A stretch of 37,198 nucleotides of DNA from Holosporaceae bacterium. Lineage in GTDB: Bacteria > Pseudomonadota > Alphaproteobacteria > UBA3830. The position numbers and the translations under genes are program-made. The stretch spans positions 1 through 37,198 of the forward strand of contig JAIROP010000021.1 of the NCBI GenBank assembly GCA_031257475.1, read 5' to 3'. Shown here piece after piece: positions 7,829-15,493 of this stretch (position 1 is the first letter of the stretch; the number at the start of each line of letters is the position of its first letter). The notes beneath the pieces are model-generated. The model saw nothing but the letters and a program-made list of their open reading frames with translations, had not been told where the DNA came from and searched no databases.

Positions 7829-9510
7829 TTGTTCATTATCACCACAAAATTTTTATCAAAATCCAGAACCCGGTGAGCAGGATTCTCTGCCGCAAAGATC
7901 TCTCGGTACCGTTCCCGAGACAATAGCAGAAAAATTCTTTTATTTGCAGTGGTCCACAGCTGCCAAAATTCATTTTTTGTTAGTAATCTGCTACCATGTT
8001 GCTCCGAAGATGCTCCAAATTCCAGTTCCCCTACAAAATCAACTACTCCAACTGTGGACCTTAAATATACGGGAAAATCCTGATAATAACGGCCATAGCA
8101 ATAGACCAAATCCTCTGATTTTCGCAGATTGAAATTTATTGTTTCTGCCATTCGTTTGGTGCTGGGTTTTTTAACCTCTTGATAAAACACTGCCGCCTCG
8201 TTGATTGTCCACATCATGTTCATCGAAACGAATACATAGGCCAGCAGGGTGGCGACCGGAGGAATTTTGCAGGAAAACACCAAAATAGCCAGGGAAGCAA
8301 CTAACAATCCTGCAAAAACATTCACCAAAAACATCGCGTCTTGATTTTTGAGGACGTCGACAACAGCTGGTTTCCCCAAAAAAAGATAGGCTATGAAGAC
8401 GACAACTAGCAAAATTACACTGCTCCAAATTCCATTTTTTAAATCCTTTCCTCCTGTATCCAATGAATTCACTAGAGAAATTCCGGTTGTCAATGCAAGG
8501 GGAGGAAGGATCGGTAGAATATATGGAACAAGTTTCGATTCGGACAGGGAGAAGAAAATTAGCCCGCAAAAAATCCAACACAGGAAAAATATGTTTTCTG
8601 AATCTTGTACTGCTATCGCCTTTCTAAATGCGTTTTTTATGCCCACCAAAGCAAATCCTGTCCAGGGCATAAATCCCAACAATAGAATTGGGATAAAAAA
8701 CCAGAAGGGCTGACACCTGTTGTGGATGGTAGATGTGTATCGCAGAAAATGTTCCACCACGAAGTAAAAATGGGCAAAATCTGCATGTCTCAGACACATT
8801 ACAACATGCCACGGCAAAAATATGATTAGAAACACACAAATTGCCGGAATATGGAATATCTCTTTGATTTTTTTCAGATTTTTCGTACAGATCATCCAAA
8901 AAAATACAATGATACCTGGCAGTACAATGCCTATTAATCCCTTGGTAAGGCAGGCCAATGCTGCAAATACGCCGGACAGCATCATATAGCTCCCACTGAA
9001 TCCGCCTAGTGGTTTCACAAAAGCCAGGAAAAAACACCACAGAGCACCTCCAATGAATATGGATAAAACCAGATCAAGGATAATCAATCTGCTGTGTGCA
9101 TAGTATAAAATATTGGTGGCCAGTATGGCGGATGACGTGAGTCCAACGGCGGTTGAATAGTATTTTGTTCCCACAAAAAATACCCCAAGACATCCAAGAA
9201 TAGCAAAAAAAAACACCCACAATCGCATGGAAGTTTCACTGATACCGAGAACTTTCTGGATCACAGCTTGCATCCAGTAGAAAAGTGGTGGTTTTTCAAA
9301 ATACCTGAAGCCGTTCAACCGCGGCGTAATAAAGTCTCCGCTGTCCACCATCTCTCTGGATATTTCCACGTAGCGCCCCTCGTCTGGATCTGCAAAATGT
9401 CTATTTCCCATTCTATAGGAAAAGAATATCGCCAACAGGATGGCCAGAAGAAATGCTCCAGTCTTGCCCCCAGGCCAACTAACTTTGTCGATGAGTCCCC
9501 GATTTTGCAT
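7825..9510 (-). CDS. arnT: ArnT-type lipid A aminoarabinose transferase (GT83)
   Basis: This 561-residue inner-membrane protein has about twelve hydrophobic segments and a C-terminal soluble region. The first periplasmic loop carries the GT-C motif FADPDEGRYVEISREM (Asp-Glu pair), followed by GFRYFEKPPLFYWMQ, which is typical of ArnT/PMT-family lipid A glycosyltransferases. The enzyme moves the amino sugar from undecaprenyl phosphate to lipid A phosphates in the periplasm, lowering the negative surface charge and raising resistance to cationic peptides. It is the first protein gene of the minus-strand operon, starting 18 bases after tRNA-Gly, so the tRNA and the operon probably share a transcript. 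The Asp-Glu motif is intact and no truncation is visible. Confidence 0.88.
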   Translation of the reverse strand: MQNRGLIDKVSWPGGKTGAFLLAILLAIFFSYRMGNRHFADPDEGRYVEISREMVDSGDFITPRLNGFRYFEKPPLFYWMQAVIQKVLGISETSMRLWVFFFAILGCLGVFFVGTKYYSTAVGLTSSAILATNILYYAHSRLIILDLVLSIFIGGALWCFFLAFVKPLGGFSGSYMMLSGVFAALACLTKGLIGIVLPGIIVFFWMICTKNLKKIKEIFHIPAICVFLIIFLPWHVVMCLRHADFAHFYFVVEHFLRYTSTIHNRCQPFWFFIPILLLGFMPWTGFALVGIKNAFRKAIAVQDSENIFFLCWIFCGLIFFSLSESKLVPYILPILPPLALTTGISLVNSLDTGGKDLKNGIWSSVILLVVVFIAYLFLGKPAVVDVLKNQDAMFLVNVFAGLLVASLAILVFSCKIPPVATLLAYVFVSMNMMWTINEAAVFYQEVKKPSTKRMAETINFNLRKSEDLVYCYGRYYQDFPVYLRSTVGVVDFVGELEFGASSEQHGSRLLTKNEFWQLWTTANKRIFLLLSRERYREIFAAENPAHRVLDFDKNFVVIMNK

Positions 9511-9527
9511 AGATATTCCAGTATCAA

Positions 9528-9601
9528 TGGAGCGGGTGAAGGGAATCGAACCCTCGTAACAAGCTTGGGAAGCTTATGCTCTGCCATTGAGCTACACCCG
9601 C
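9528..9601 (-). tRNA. tRNA-Gly (anticodon CCC)
   Basis: The minus strand gives acceptor GCGGGUG/CACCCGC, D-arm GCUC/GAGC, and anticodon stem UAAGC/GCUUG around the loop UUCCCAA, hence CCC. The T-loop is UUCGAUU, the discriminator is U, and CCA is encoded. It lies directly upstream of arnT on the same strand. Confidence 0.93.
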
Positions 9602-9790
9602 CGGAAAGTTCATCATATCAATTTTTCTGTGAAATACAATCTCCGTATTTTCTGCGTTTCTGGCGTTACCTATGGCTTTTTCCCAAAATTGCCACGAAAA
9701 ATCCGTCTGTTTTATGCTGAAATGGAGTTAATTTTAGATAATTCCCCGGTGAATTGCCTATTCTTTTTTTGCACAAATTCCCGATGATTA

Positions 9791-9953
9791 TTGGACTTCT
9801 TTCAAAACTGTCATAAAGCATTCTCCCGGTTGCATATTGCGGCGGTGAGATTAAATAACCGTGTTCGTTTATTAGACCTCTTTCGAAACTCGTCATTATA
9901 TTTCCTGGTTGTATATTGCAGAGATCAAATTGAAACGTAATCCAAATCGTTTT
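9791..9953 (+). repeat. Two tandem degenerate ~81-bp repeats resembling IS/MITE ends
   Basis: Copy 1 starts at 9791 and copy 2 at 9872, both in the same orientation. Both begin TTrGACyTCTTTCrAAACT and later share CCyGGTTGyATATTGC, so the units align over about 80 bases. The first 20 bases are close to the terminal inverted repeat of the small element at 35879-36020 (GACTTCTTTCGAAACCGTC). They therefore look like ends of related transposable elements left in a gene-free region. Confidence 0.6.
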
Positions 9954-10444
9954 CGACGGTTTCTGTACCTGTCGGAGATTATTTTAAATCTTTTACGGTT
10001 CTGGAGCCGAGTCGGGATGGGCAACCTTCCTGGCTTAGGTAACGGTAGAATTTTAGGCATTATTGCTGACCTTTGAAAGGATTTTACTGGAAATACAAAG
10101 CAGCAAAGCTAGGCGCCGAGCGGTTGGAGGTGGCTGCAAGGGGATTTTATTCGACGCGAAGCTTAAACTTTGGAGAAAATCATACGGGATTATCCGGAAA
10201 AACCAGAATGGGTTCAAAAGGCAGCCACAATGTTAAGAAAATTAGGCTAGGTAAAATTCAAGGCACAGCTGTTTTGTCGCCAGAGGTGGAGGGGCAAGAC
10301 AAAACTAAAAAAATTGTTGACGTTTTATGTATGTTCCGTTATGTAGTAATGAGATAGTGTTGCTATGTGGCACAGTGTGGATCTGTCTGCATAGTGCTAT
10401 CGTGGGTTGGTGTTTGTGTGGAGAGTAGTTATGGAAAAGTAGTC
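9954..10444 (+). other. Gene-poor stretch with decayed coding-like fragments
   Basis: No convincing gene is seen. A 94-codon frame starting with TTG at 10073 is lysine- and arginine-rich and has no clear ribosome binding site. Overlapping it in another frame, a short stretch ending near 10250 (IIRDYPEKPEWVQKAATMLRKLG, then stop) has protein-like composition but is cut off upstream by a stop. Together they look like remnants of a decayed gene rather than a functional one. I could not name the family. 9602-9790 likewise shows nothing beyond AT-rich sequence. Confidence 0.35.
10317..10345 (+). promoter_or_regulatory. Possible sigma-70-type promoter for the hybrid kinase gene
   Basis: TTGACG at 10317-10322 is followed after 17 bases by TATGTA at 10340-10345, about 100 bases before the likely start codon of the kinase gene. 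The -35 is good and the -10 is weak. Confidence 0.3.
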
Positions 10445-13165
10445 ATGCCAAAAGAAAATTTGATGGATAGTAGTTCCGGTGAGATTCAGTCCATTATAGC
10501 ACAGATTCGCAATTTTTCTCCGGAAAAACCGATCAGGAATGCTGTGATCTATTTCTGGGAAAGCCATACTGATAAAAATAATGATCCAAGGAAAATTTAT
10601 GCAACGATAGATCTAATCTATAGAGAATTTGATCTATCTGCATGTGAAAAGTATGAAGTAAGAACTGGCTATCTGAGTCGGTATAATTTTCTATCAAAGC
10701 CCATAGATGAATCTTCTCAAAAGGAAAAAGAAGAGGCTATTATTAAAGGGAAACAACAACAAAATGAGTGGATCGACAGGTGTAAACCAGAACTTCCAGG
10801 ATTTAAAATAAAAGATTGGCGGGAGTGTATTTTTAAGGATGAAAACCCGTTTCTTGAGGGATGTGTGGAACTTGTGCGAGAAAAGATTAAAGATAATGGT
10901 GAATTTGAAAACGCTGTCGCGAGTAGCGTTAATGATTTCGCACAGAAATATGGTACCAATGTCTCCAATGGTCAAAGGTACATTATTGAAGAAGTATCGT
11001 GGATGCTGACATTGCCGCTACTACATTCAGACCGGCCAATATATTTAGTACATGTTGATGCGGCAAATGAAGCAGTTGATGCTATGTTTCATCATTTCCC
11101 AAATCTTAAAAAAGCGGTGAGATGGCTATCTCCAAGATTCAATACGGTTGTTTTCAAAAATGTTTATGACTTTCTTCTAGATTACAGGAATGGTAAACAT
11201 ACGGGGTACTCGTATGCAATAGAAAATAGCGCTGCCACAAAAGACTTGAAAAGAGAGGCAGTACAAGAAGAAACAAAAACAAGCAGAAATCCTTTGCTAA
11301 GTGTGTTTGAATATACAAATGCAGAGAGGAATTTATTGCGCTCAATCATAGGGAAACTTCCTGGTCATGTATATTGGACAAACGAAGAGAATGTGTATTT
11401 AGGATGTAATGATGGCCAGGCACAGTTATTAAAGTTGAAATCTCGTGAAGAAATTATAGGAAAAACAAATTATGATTTCCATTCAAAGGAGGAAGCAGAA
11501 AAAATAAATCAAATTAATAAAGAAGTTATGAAAAGTGGTATATCCTACGAAGGAGATGAATCTTCCTCAACAGAGTCTGGTGGATGCAGGAGCTATGTGT
11601 CTAATAAAAGGCCACTTTATGACCCGTTTGGCAAGATTATTGGTTTACTGGGGGTGTCGATTGATATAACCGATCGCAAGCGTGCGGAAGAGTTGGAAAC
11701 CCAAAATAAGGTTCAGAGGAAAATTAACAGACTAGCAGAGCAGGTGTTTCATGATATTCAGACGCCATTGCAGACTTTGAGCATGATTTTAGAGGTTAAT
11801 AAGAACCTCCCTGAAAAGGCGCAGGCAGCTTTCCAAGATTCAGTAAATAACATCAAGAAGATCTTGCAGGTGTTTCTGGAGTATTCCACCGGAAAGGACG
11901 TTTCTGTGGATTTTCGGCCAATTCTAGTTTCAAAAATTTTGGCGGATATTCTCGACCAGAAAGAGATTCAATACAAAGATAGAAGGGTGAAGTTTCAGTA
12001 TTTATTTGATCCGTCTGCACGATTCTCATTTATTTATGGAAGGGATGTTAATTTTGAGCGTATGATAAGCAATATAATAAACAATTCAGTGGAAGCTTGT
12101 GAAACAAAAGATGGGATTATAAAACTTGTTCTCTCTGCCGATGATGACAGCGTAAAAATTACCATCCAAGATAATGGGAAAGGCATGCCCTCGGAAATTG
12201 TGGAAAAGTTAATGAAAAATGAGTCTGTTTCCAGCACCAAAGAATGTGGATACGGAATTGGGATGCCGCAAATTCAAGATACGTTACAAGAACTTAATGG
12301 AACGCAAGTTATTGAGTCTACGCAAAATGTTGGAACGAAGATCATGCTCACAATTCCAAGATATGAGAAGTTATGGTGGGAGACAGAGAAGATTGACATT
12401 CGCAGAGGTCAGATTGTGGTCATTGTAGATGATGATGTTGGGATACATGGGAAGTGGAAGGAGAGGTTGGGAAAATATACTCCTGGTATCTCTTTGAAAT
12501 TCTTTAGAGAAGGTCAGGCAGCGGTAGATTTTATAAATACTTGTGGGAGAAGAGAGGACGTTTTCCTGTTATCGGACTATGAACTAAGAAACCAGCCACT
12601 GAATGGTTTGGATGTTATACAAAAGAGCGGTATAGGGAGGCATCAATCTATTCTGGTCAGTGAGCATTACGGTAGCAAAGGAATAGAGAAAAAAAGCAGA
12701 GGAGTTTGGGCTGCGGGGGGGGTGTTGCCCAAGGAATTCATTAATGATGTTCGCATTGTTTTTGAAGGAATGAAAGTCGGTAATTTATCATTTGAAAAGG
12801 TCGATGTGATTATGTTGGACGATGAGAAGTTTTTTGTGAACTTACTCAGTGATGTTTTGAGATCCAGTGGCCTTGTGGTTGACATCTATTACGATCCTCG
12901 GACCTTAAAGGAGAATTTGTCCAAGTACAGCTGTGAAACTAGAATAATTATAGATAATTGGTTTGATGGAAAAGAGGACGGAGATGTCTTGGCTAACCTG
13001 CTGTCCGAGAAAGGCTTTAAAAATCTATGTGTGCTCACAGGACTTGTTCTGGATAGTATGTGTTTGAAATATCCCGATGGAACGAAATTCATATCCAAAG
13101 GCAGCGATAATTGTGAGGCTCAGATCTTAGACTGGTGTAAAAGGAGATGCAGGGTGATTTCCTAG
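10445..13165 (+). CDS. Hybrid histidine kinase with an N-terminal cyclodipeptide-synthase-like domain
   Basis: This protein has about 906 residues from ATG 10445; a GTG at 10367 would add 26 unlikely residues. Residues 30-230 resemble tRNA-dependent cyclodipeptide synthases. The stretch around Ser40 (nucleophile position) is followed by a KIYATIDLIYREF helix, TGYLSRYNFL and QNEWIDRC, then GEFENAV and RYIIEEVSWM (Tyr179, Glu183) and IYLVHVD (Val202-His203 where AlbC has Tyr-His). A PAS domain follows (298-412, ending IDITDRKRAEE), then an H-box with His436 (FHDIQTPLQTL) and an ATPase domain (NIINNSVEA, DNGKGMP, GYGIGM). Two receiver domains end the protein (DDD 662-664 with Asp711 and Lys763; DD 792-793 with Asp837 and Lys885). 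No membrane helix is seen, so it is cytoplasmic. The last codons and stop derive from an inserted IS end. The CDPS call rests on pattern recall, not a profile search. Confidence 0.8.
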   Translation: MPKENLMDSSSGEIQSIIAQIRNFSPEKPIRNAVIYFWESHTDKNNDPRKIYATIDLIYREFDLSACEKYEVRTGYLSRYNFLSKPIDESSQKEKEEAIIKGKQQQNEWIDRCKPELPGFKIKDWRECIFKDENPFLEGCVELVREKIKDNGEFENAVASSVNDFAQKYGTNVSNGQRYIIEEVSWMLTLPLLHSDRPIYLVHVDAANEAVDAMFHHFPNLKKAVRWLSPRFNTVVFKNVYDFLLDYRNGKHTGYSYAIENSAATKDLKREAVQEETKTSRNPLLSVFEYTNAERNLLRSIIGKLPGHVYWTNEENVYLGCNDGQAQLLKLKSREEIIGKTNYDFHSKEEAEKINQINKEVMKSGISYEGDESSSTESGGCRSYVSNKRPLYDPFGKIIGLLGVSIDITDRKRAEELETQNKVQRKINRLAEQVFHDIQTPLQTLSMILEVNKNLPEKAQAAFQDSVNNIKKILQVFLEYSTGKDVSVDFRPILVSKILADILDQKEIQYKDRRVKFQYLFDPSARFSFIYGRDVNFERMISNIINNSVEACETKDGIIKLVLSADDDSVKITIQDNGKGMPSEIVEKLMKNESVSSTKECGYGIGMPQIQDTLQELNGTQVIESTQNVGTKIMLTIPRYEKLWWETEKIDIRRGQIVVIVDDDVGIHGKWKERLGKYTPGISLKFFREGQAAVDFINTCGRREDVFLLSDYELRNQPLNGLDVIQKSGIGRHQSILVSEHYGSKGIEKKSRGVWAAGGVLPKEFINDVRIVFEGMKVGNLSFEKVDVIMLDDEKFFVNLLSDVLRSSGLVVDIYYDPRTLKENLSKYSCETRIIIDNWFDGKEDGDVLANLLSEKGFKNLCVLTGLVLDSMCLKYPDGTKFISKGSDNCEAQILDWCKRRCRVIS

Positions 13166-13254
13166 GCGTTCAAGATTTTTGTTATTTTTTCTATAAAAGT
13201 CTTAAAGTTCAGTAGATTTAGTCTGATAGCAGTTCTGATGTTTGAGCCTTTTTC
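13150..13254 (+). mobile_element. Solo end of the ISAs1-type element
   Basis: About 105 bases match the left end of the IS at 35358-35466 with only a few differences, beginning with the same terminal repeat CAGGGTGATTTCCTAGG and continuing past GTTCAGTAGATTTAGTC. Similarity stops at about 13254, and no right end is present nearby. The terminal repeat supplies the stop codon (TAG 13163-13165) of the upstream kinase gene. Confidence 0.85.
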
Positions 13255-13272
13255 CTTTTGTAATGCTCTGTA

Positions 13273-13307
13273 AGCTACGAGGAATACATCCCAAATAGAG
13301 ATTTAAA
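13273..13307 (+). repeat. Dispersed repeat copy 1 (GGAATAyATCCC-AAATAGAGATT family)
   Basis: GAGGAATACATCCC followed by AAATAGAGATTTAAA recurs at 18904 and, inverted, at 36783. The rest of the 312-base gap 13166-13477 holds only the IS end and the pal terminator. Confidence 0.65.
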
Positions 13308-13403
13308 TGAAAACTTTCCTAAAAATTCTTAGAAATATCATTGTTTCAAAAGCTGTCTGACGCATTTTTGATAAACAGCCCCCAGGCAACAGTGAGACGA
13401 ACA

Positions 13404-13429
13404 GAAAAAAAACCCTACGGACAGGGTTC
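13404..13429 (-). terminator. Rho-independent terminator of pal
   Basis: On the minus strand AACCCT and AGGGTT pair around a 6-base loop and are followed directly by eight T residues. It lies 50 bases after the pal stop codon. Confidence 0.75.
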
Positions 13430-13477
13430 ACTACTGTGCCAGTGGGGCTCGCCCAAAAACTCAGCCAACGAAAAATG

Positions 13478-13972
13478 TTAGTCTTCCACCACTGATATTG
13501 CCACACGATTTAGCTGATGTATCTCCTCTGTTGAACCAAGAGCCGCAACCGGGCGATCTTTGCCGTAGGAAATCGTTCGCACACGTTGACCAGAAATACC
13601 ATTAGCCAGGAAATGTTTTGCAACTGCGTCCGTACGACGTTCTCCCAACCCAAGATTGTACTCCCTGGTTCCTCTCTCATCGCAATGGCCTTCTACCAAT
13701 ATTTTCTTGGTTTCATGATGTTTAAGCCACGCCACCTGCCTGTCCAGGGTTATCTCAGCCTCTTTGGACAAGTTAGACTTATCGTAGGCAAAATAAACAC
13801 GATCCCCAGCGTTAGCGATAAAATCCGCAGCACTTCCTACAAAAGAATTGTCCTCCACAACGGCTACCTGAGGCGGCGAACTAACCGCCTTTTTAGGTTT
13901 TTTCCCACATTCGCAAGCTGCCAACAGTGCCAAAACAGCGAGCGAAACCAAACTTCCCACTTTATTCTCCAC
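13478..13972 (-). CDS. pal: Peptidoglycan-associated lipoprotein Pal
   Basis: This protein is about 164 residues from a GTG at 13972, which is preceded by a strong GGAGGGG ribosome binding site; a TTG 18 bases upstream lies before that site. A lipoprotein signal peptide ends in LLAAC (Cys20). After a lysine- and proline-rich linker comes an OmpA-like peptidoglycan-binding domain with VYFAYDKSNL, VEGHCDERGTREYN, LGERRTDAV and the SYGKDRP segment. Pal anchors the outer membrane to peptidoglycan as part of Tol-Pal, which also helps constriction at division. The usual tolB and ybgF genes are not adjacent, so the tol operon is split in this genome. A hairpin terminator follows the gene. Confidence 0.93.
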   Translation of the reverse strand: MENKVGSLVSLAVLALLAACECGKKPKKAVSSPPQVAVVEDNSFVGSAADFIANAGDRVYFAYDKSNLSKEAEITLDRQVAWLKHHETKKILVEGHCDERGTREYNLGLGERRTDAVAKHFLANGISGQRVRTISYGKDRPVAALGSTEEIHQLNRVAISVVED

Positions 13973-14148
13973 TTTATTTCCCCTCCCCAATATACAAGAA
14001 CATTATGGAGCCATTATATTAATTAAACGTTACCTATTCAATAAATTCTTTTGATTATATCGAATAGCATGTTACTTTTTATGATGTAGTGTGATTTTTT
14101 TGCAAGACTGCCAAGTGTATATTTGGGCAAACTGATGGGGAAAACGAT

Positions 14149-15066
14149 TTGGCGCCTTCATTGGAGAGCTGCATGGAGAGTTGGCTGAACGAATTAACGG
14201 TTCAGCTGTGTTTTTCCCCAAATACCATAAGCGCCTATGGGCGGGACCTGTTGGATTTTAAGAATTTTCTTGCAATGCACAATGGAGAGGAGCCGTCCCT
14301 GGGCATCCTACGAAACCTAAAAATTTCAGATTTCCGTTCCTGGTTTTCCCACCGTGTCAGTAGAGGATTGACGGCGCGTTCTAATGTAAGGGCTCTGTCG
14401 GCCATGAAGTCATTTTTTAACCACCTTGCTCGGAGAGATCTGATCGATCTGAAAACCATAAATTCCGTCAGACGCCCGAAGCTATCCGTACTCTTGCCAA
14501 AACCGATATCCGAGGATGTCATTATGCGTTTTCTTGATCTGAAATACTTTTTCGACCAGGATCCAAATTGGGTAACCCGACGGGACAGAGCCCTCTACAC
14601 ACTTCTCTATTGCACGGGATTGAGGATAAATGAGGCGCTAAATATCAAAACAAATGATCTAGATCGCGAAATAAGGATTCTGGGTAAAGGGAAAAAAGAC
14701 AGAATTGCCGTGCTACTACCTCTAGCGCTCGACAGGATTCACGACTACATTTCTGCCTGTCCCCATGATTTGTATGGAGGATTTTTATTCGTGGGAATTC
14801 GTGGAAAGCGACTGCATGCGTCGTATGTGGATAATCGGCTGCAAAAGCTTAGATTACTGCACAATCTTCCAAACCATGCCAGCGCCCACGCCTTCAGGCA
14901 TAGCTTCGCCACGCATCTGATTCAGCACGGAGCGGATCTACGCTCGGTGCAAGAATTGCTGGGTCATGAGTCCGTGTCCAGCACACAAATATACGTGGAC
15001 GTGGATGATTATAGTCTTCTGAAAGTGTATCAAAAAACTCATCCTTTGGCGAAACGTTCGCGCTAG
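14149..15066 (+). CDS. xerC: Tyrosine recombinase XerC/XerD (chromosome dimer resolution)
   Basis: This tyrosine recombinase is about 305 residues long. The N-terminal SAM-like DNA-binding domain contains LCFSPNTISAYGRDLLDFKNFL. The catalytic domain has Arg159 (CTGLRINEAL), Lys182 (LGKGKKDR), His247 and Arg250 (HAFRHSFATHL), His273 (LGHESVSST) and the nucleophile Tyr282 (TQIYVDVD). Length and motifs fit XerC/XerD, which resolve chromosome dimers at dif with FtsK, rather than phage integrases. XerC is favoured over XerD by overall feel only. Start options are TTG 14149 or ATG 14173, the latter preceded by GGAG. A terminator-like hairpin follows. The gene is divergent from pal. Confidence 0.88.
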   Translation: MAPSLESCMESWLNELTVQLCFSPNTISAYGRDLLDFKNFLAMHNGEEPSLGILRNLKISDFRSWFSHRVSRGLTARSNVRALSAMKSFFNHLARRDLIDLKTINSVRRPKLSVLLPKPISEDVIMRFLDLKYFFDQDPNWVTRRDRALYTLLYCTGLRINEALNIKTNDLDREIRILGKGKKDRIAVLLPLALDRIHDYISACPHDLYGGFLFVGIRGKRLHASYVDNRLQKLRLLHNLPNHASAHAFRHSFATHLIQHGADLRSVQELLGHESVSSTQIYVDVDDYSLLKVYQKTHPLAKRSR

Positions 15067-15116
15067 GTAATGTATACTGAACGAGATTTAATTTGACAGT
15101 GCTGCATTCCTAGCCT

Positions 15117-15151
15117 CCCGAATTGTCATATAACGCAGTATTCGGGTTTTT
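15117..15151 (+). terminator. Likely rho-independent terminator after xerC
   Basis: CCCGAAT pairs perfectly with ATTCGGG across a 16-base loop and is followed by TTTTT. It sits 50 bases after the xerC stop. The long loop lowers confidence somewhat. Confidence 0.6.
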
Positions 15152-15291
15152 ATGGAACTTTATTTTTGGTTTTACAAGGCATTATTTTCTGCTTTTCTTG
15201 GAGTCCCTCGGGCTCAGACGCAAAAAATACCTTTTGCAACAGGTCTATTATGTTATATGGTCATAGGGCAGTCTCAATACAATATAGCCAA

Positions 15292-15319
15292 TTGACTTCC
15301 TATGATAAATTGATATCCT
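15292..15319 (+). promoter_or_regulatory. Possible promoter of tRNA-Ile2
   Basis: TTGACT at 15292-15297 and TATCCT at 15314-15319 are 16 bases apart. The tRNA begins 9 bases after the -10 box, the expected spacing. Confidence 0.45.
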
Positions 15320-15327
15320 GAGCGCTC

Positions 15328-15400
15328 GGGCCTGTAGTTCAGCGGTTAGAGCCCTCCGCTCATAACGGAGTAGTCGTAAGTTCGAATCTTACCGGGCCCA
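15328..15400 (+). tRNA. tRNA with CAU anticodon, probably tRNA-Ile2
   Basis: The acceptor GGGCCUG pairs with CGGGCCC (one G-U), the anticodon stem is CUCCG/CGGAG around CUCAUAA, and the T-loop is UUCGAAU. The G1-C72 pair argues against initiator tRNA. The GGGCC acceptor is typical of isoleucine tRNAs, favouring the lysidine-modified Ile2 over elongator Met. Unlike the other three tRNAs here, CCA is not encoded (GGA follows the discriminator A). Confidence 0.88.
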
Positions 15401-15407
15401 GGATATG

Positions 15408-15446
15408 CGCAGTAAGGGACTTCTCTCCGGGGAGAGTTGATCTGCG
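15408..15446 (+). other. Possible RNA hairpin between tRNA-Ile2 and ychF
   Basis: CTCTCC and GGAGAG (15423-15436) form a short hairpin, and CGCAG (15408-15412) can pair with CTGCG (15442-15446) outside it. No T-run follows, so it is not a terminator. It could be a processing signal or a leader structure of a tRNA-ychF transcript. Confidence 0.3.
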
Positions 15447-15493
15447 TCAGTTGGTCAATCTCAAGTATTGATTAAGGCTAGGATGAGGTAGCT

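Noticed and set aside
9315-9587. 90-codon minus-strand frame over tRNA-Gly
   Set aside because: Its start (TRVRFPSPAP) is tRNA read through in frame, and the remainder is arnT in the wrong frame.
9666-9896. 76-codon minus-strand frame across the tandem repeats
   Set aside because: Its internal repetition (SFERGLINEH, SFERSPIIIG) is just the DNA repeat translated; no ribosome binding site.
9791-9953. Possible CRISPR array
   Set aside because: Only two units, degenerate and about 81 bases long with no short identical repeats and unique spacers.
10367-10444. GTG-initiated 26-residue extension of the hybrid kinase
   Set aside because: Cysteine- and valine-rich, without a ribosome binding site; homology-like sequence begins after ATG 10445.
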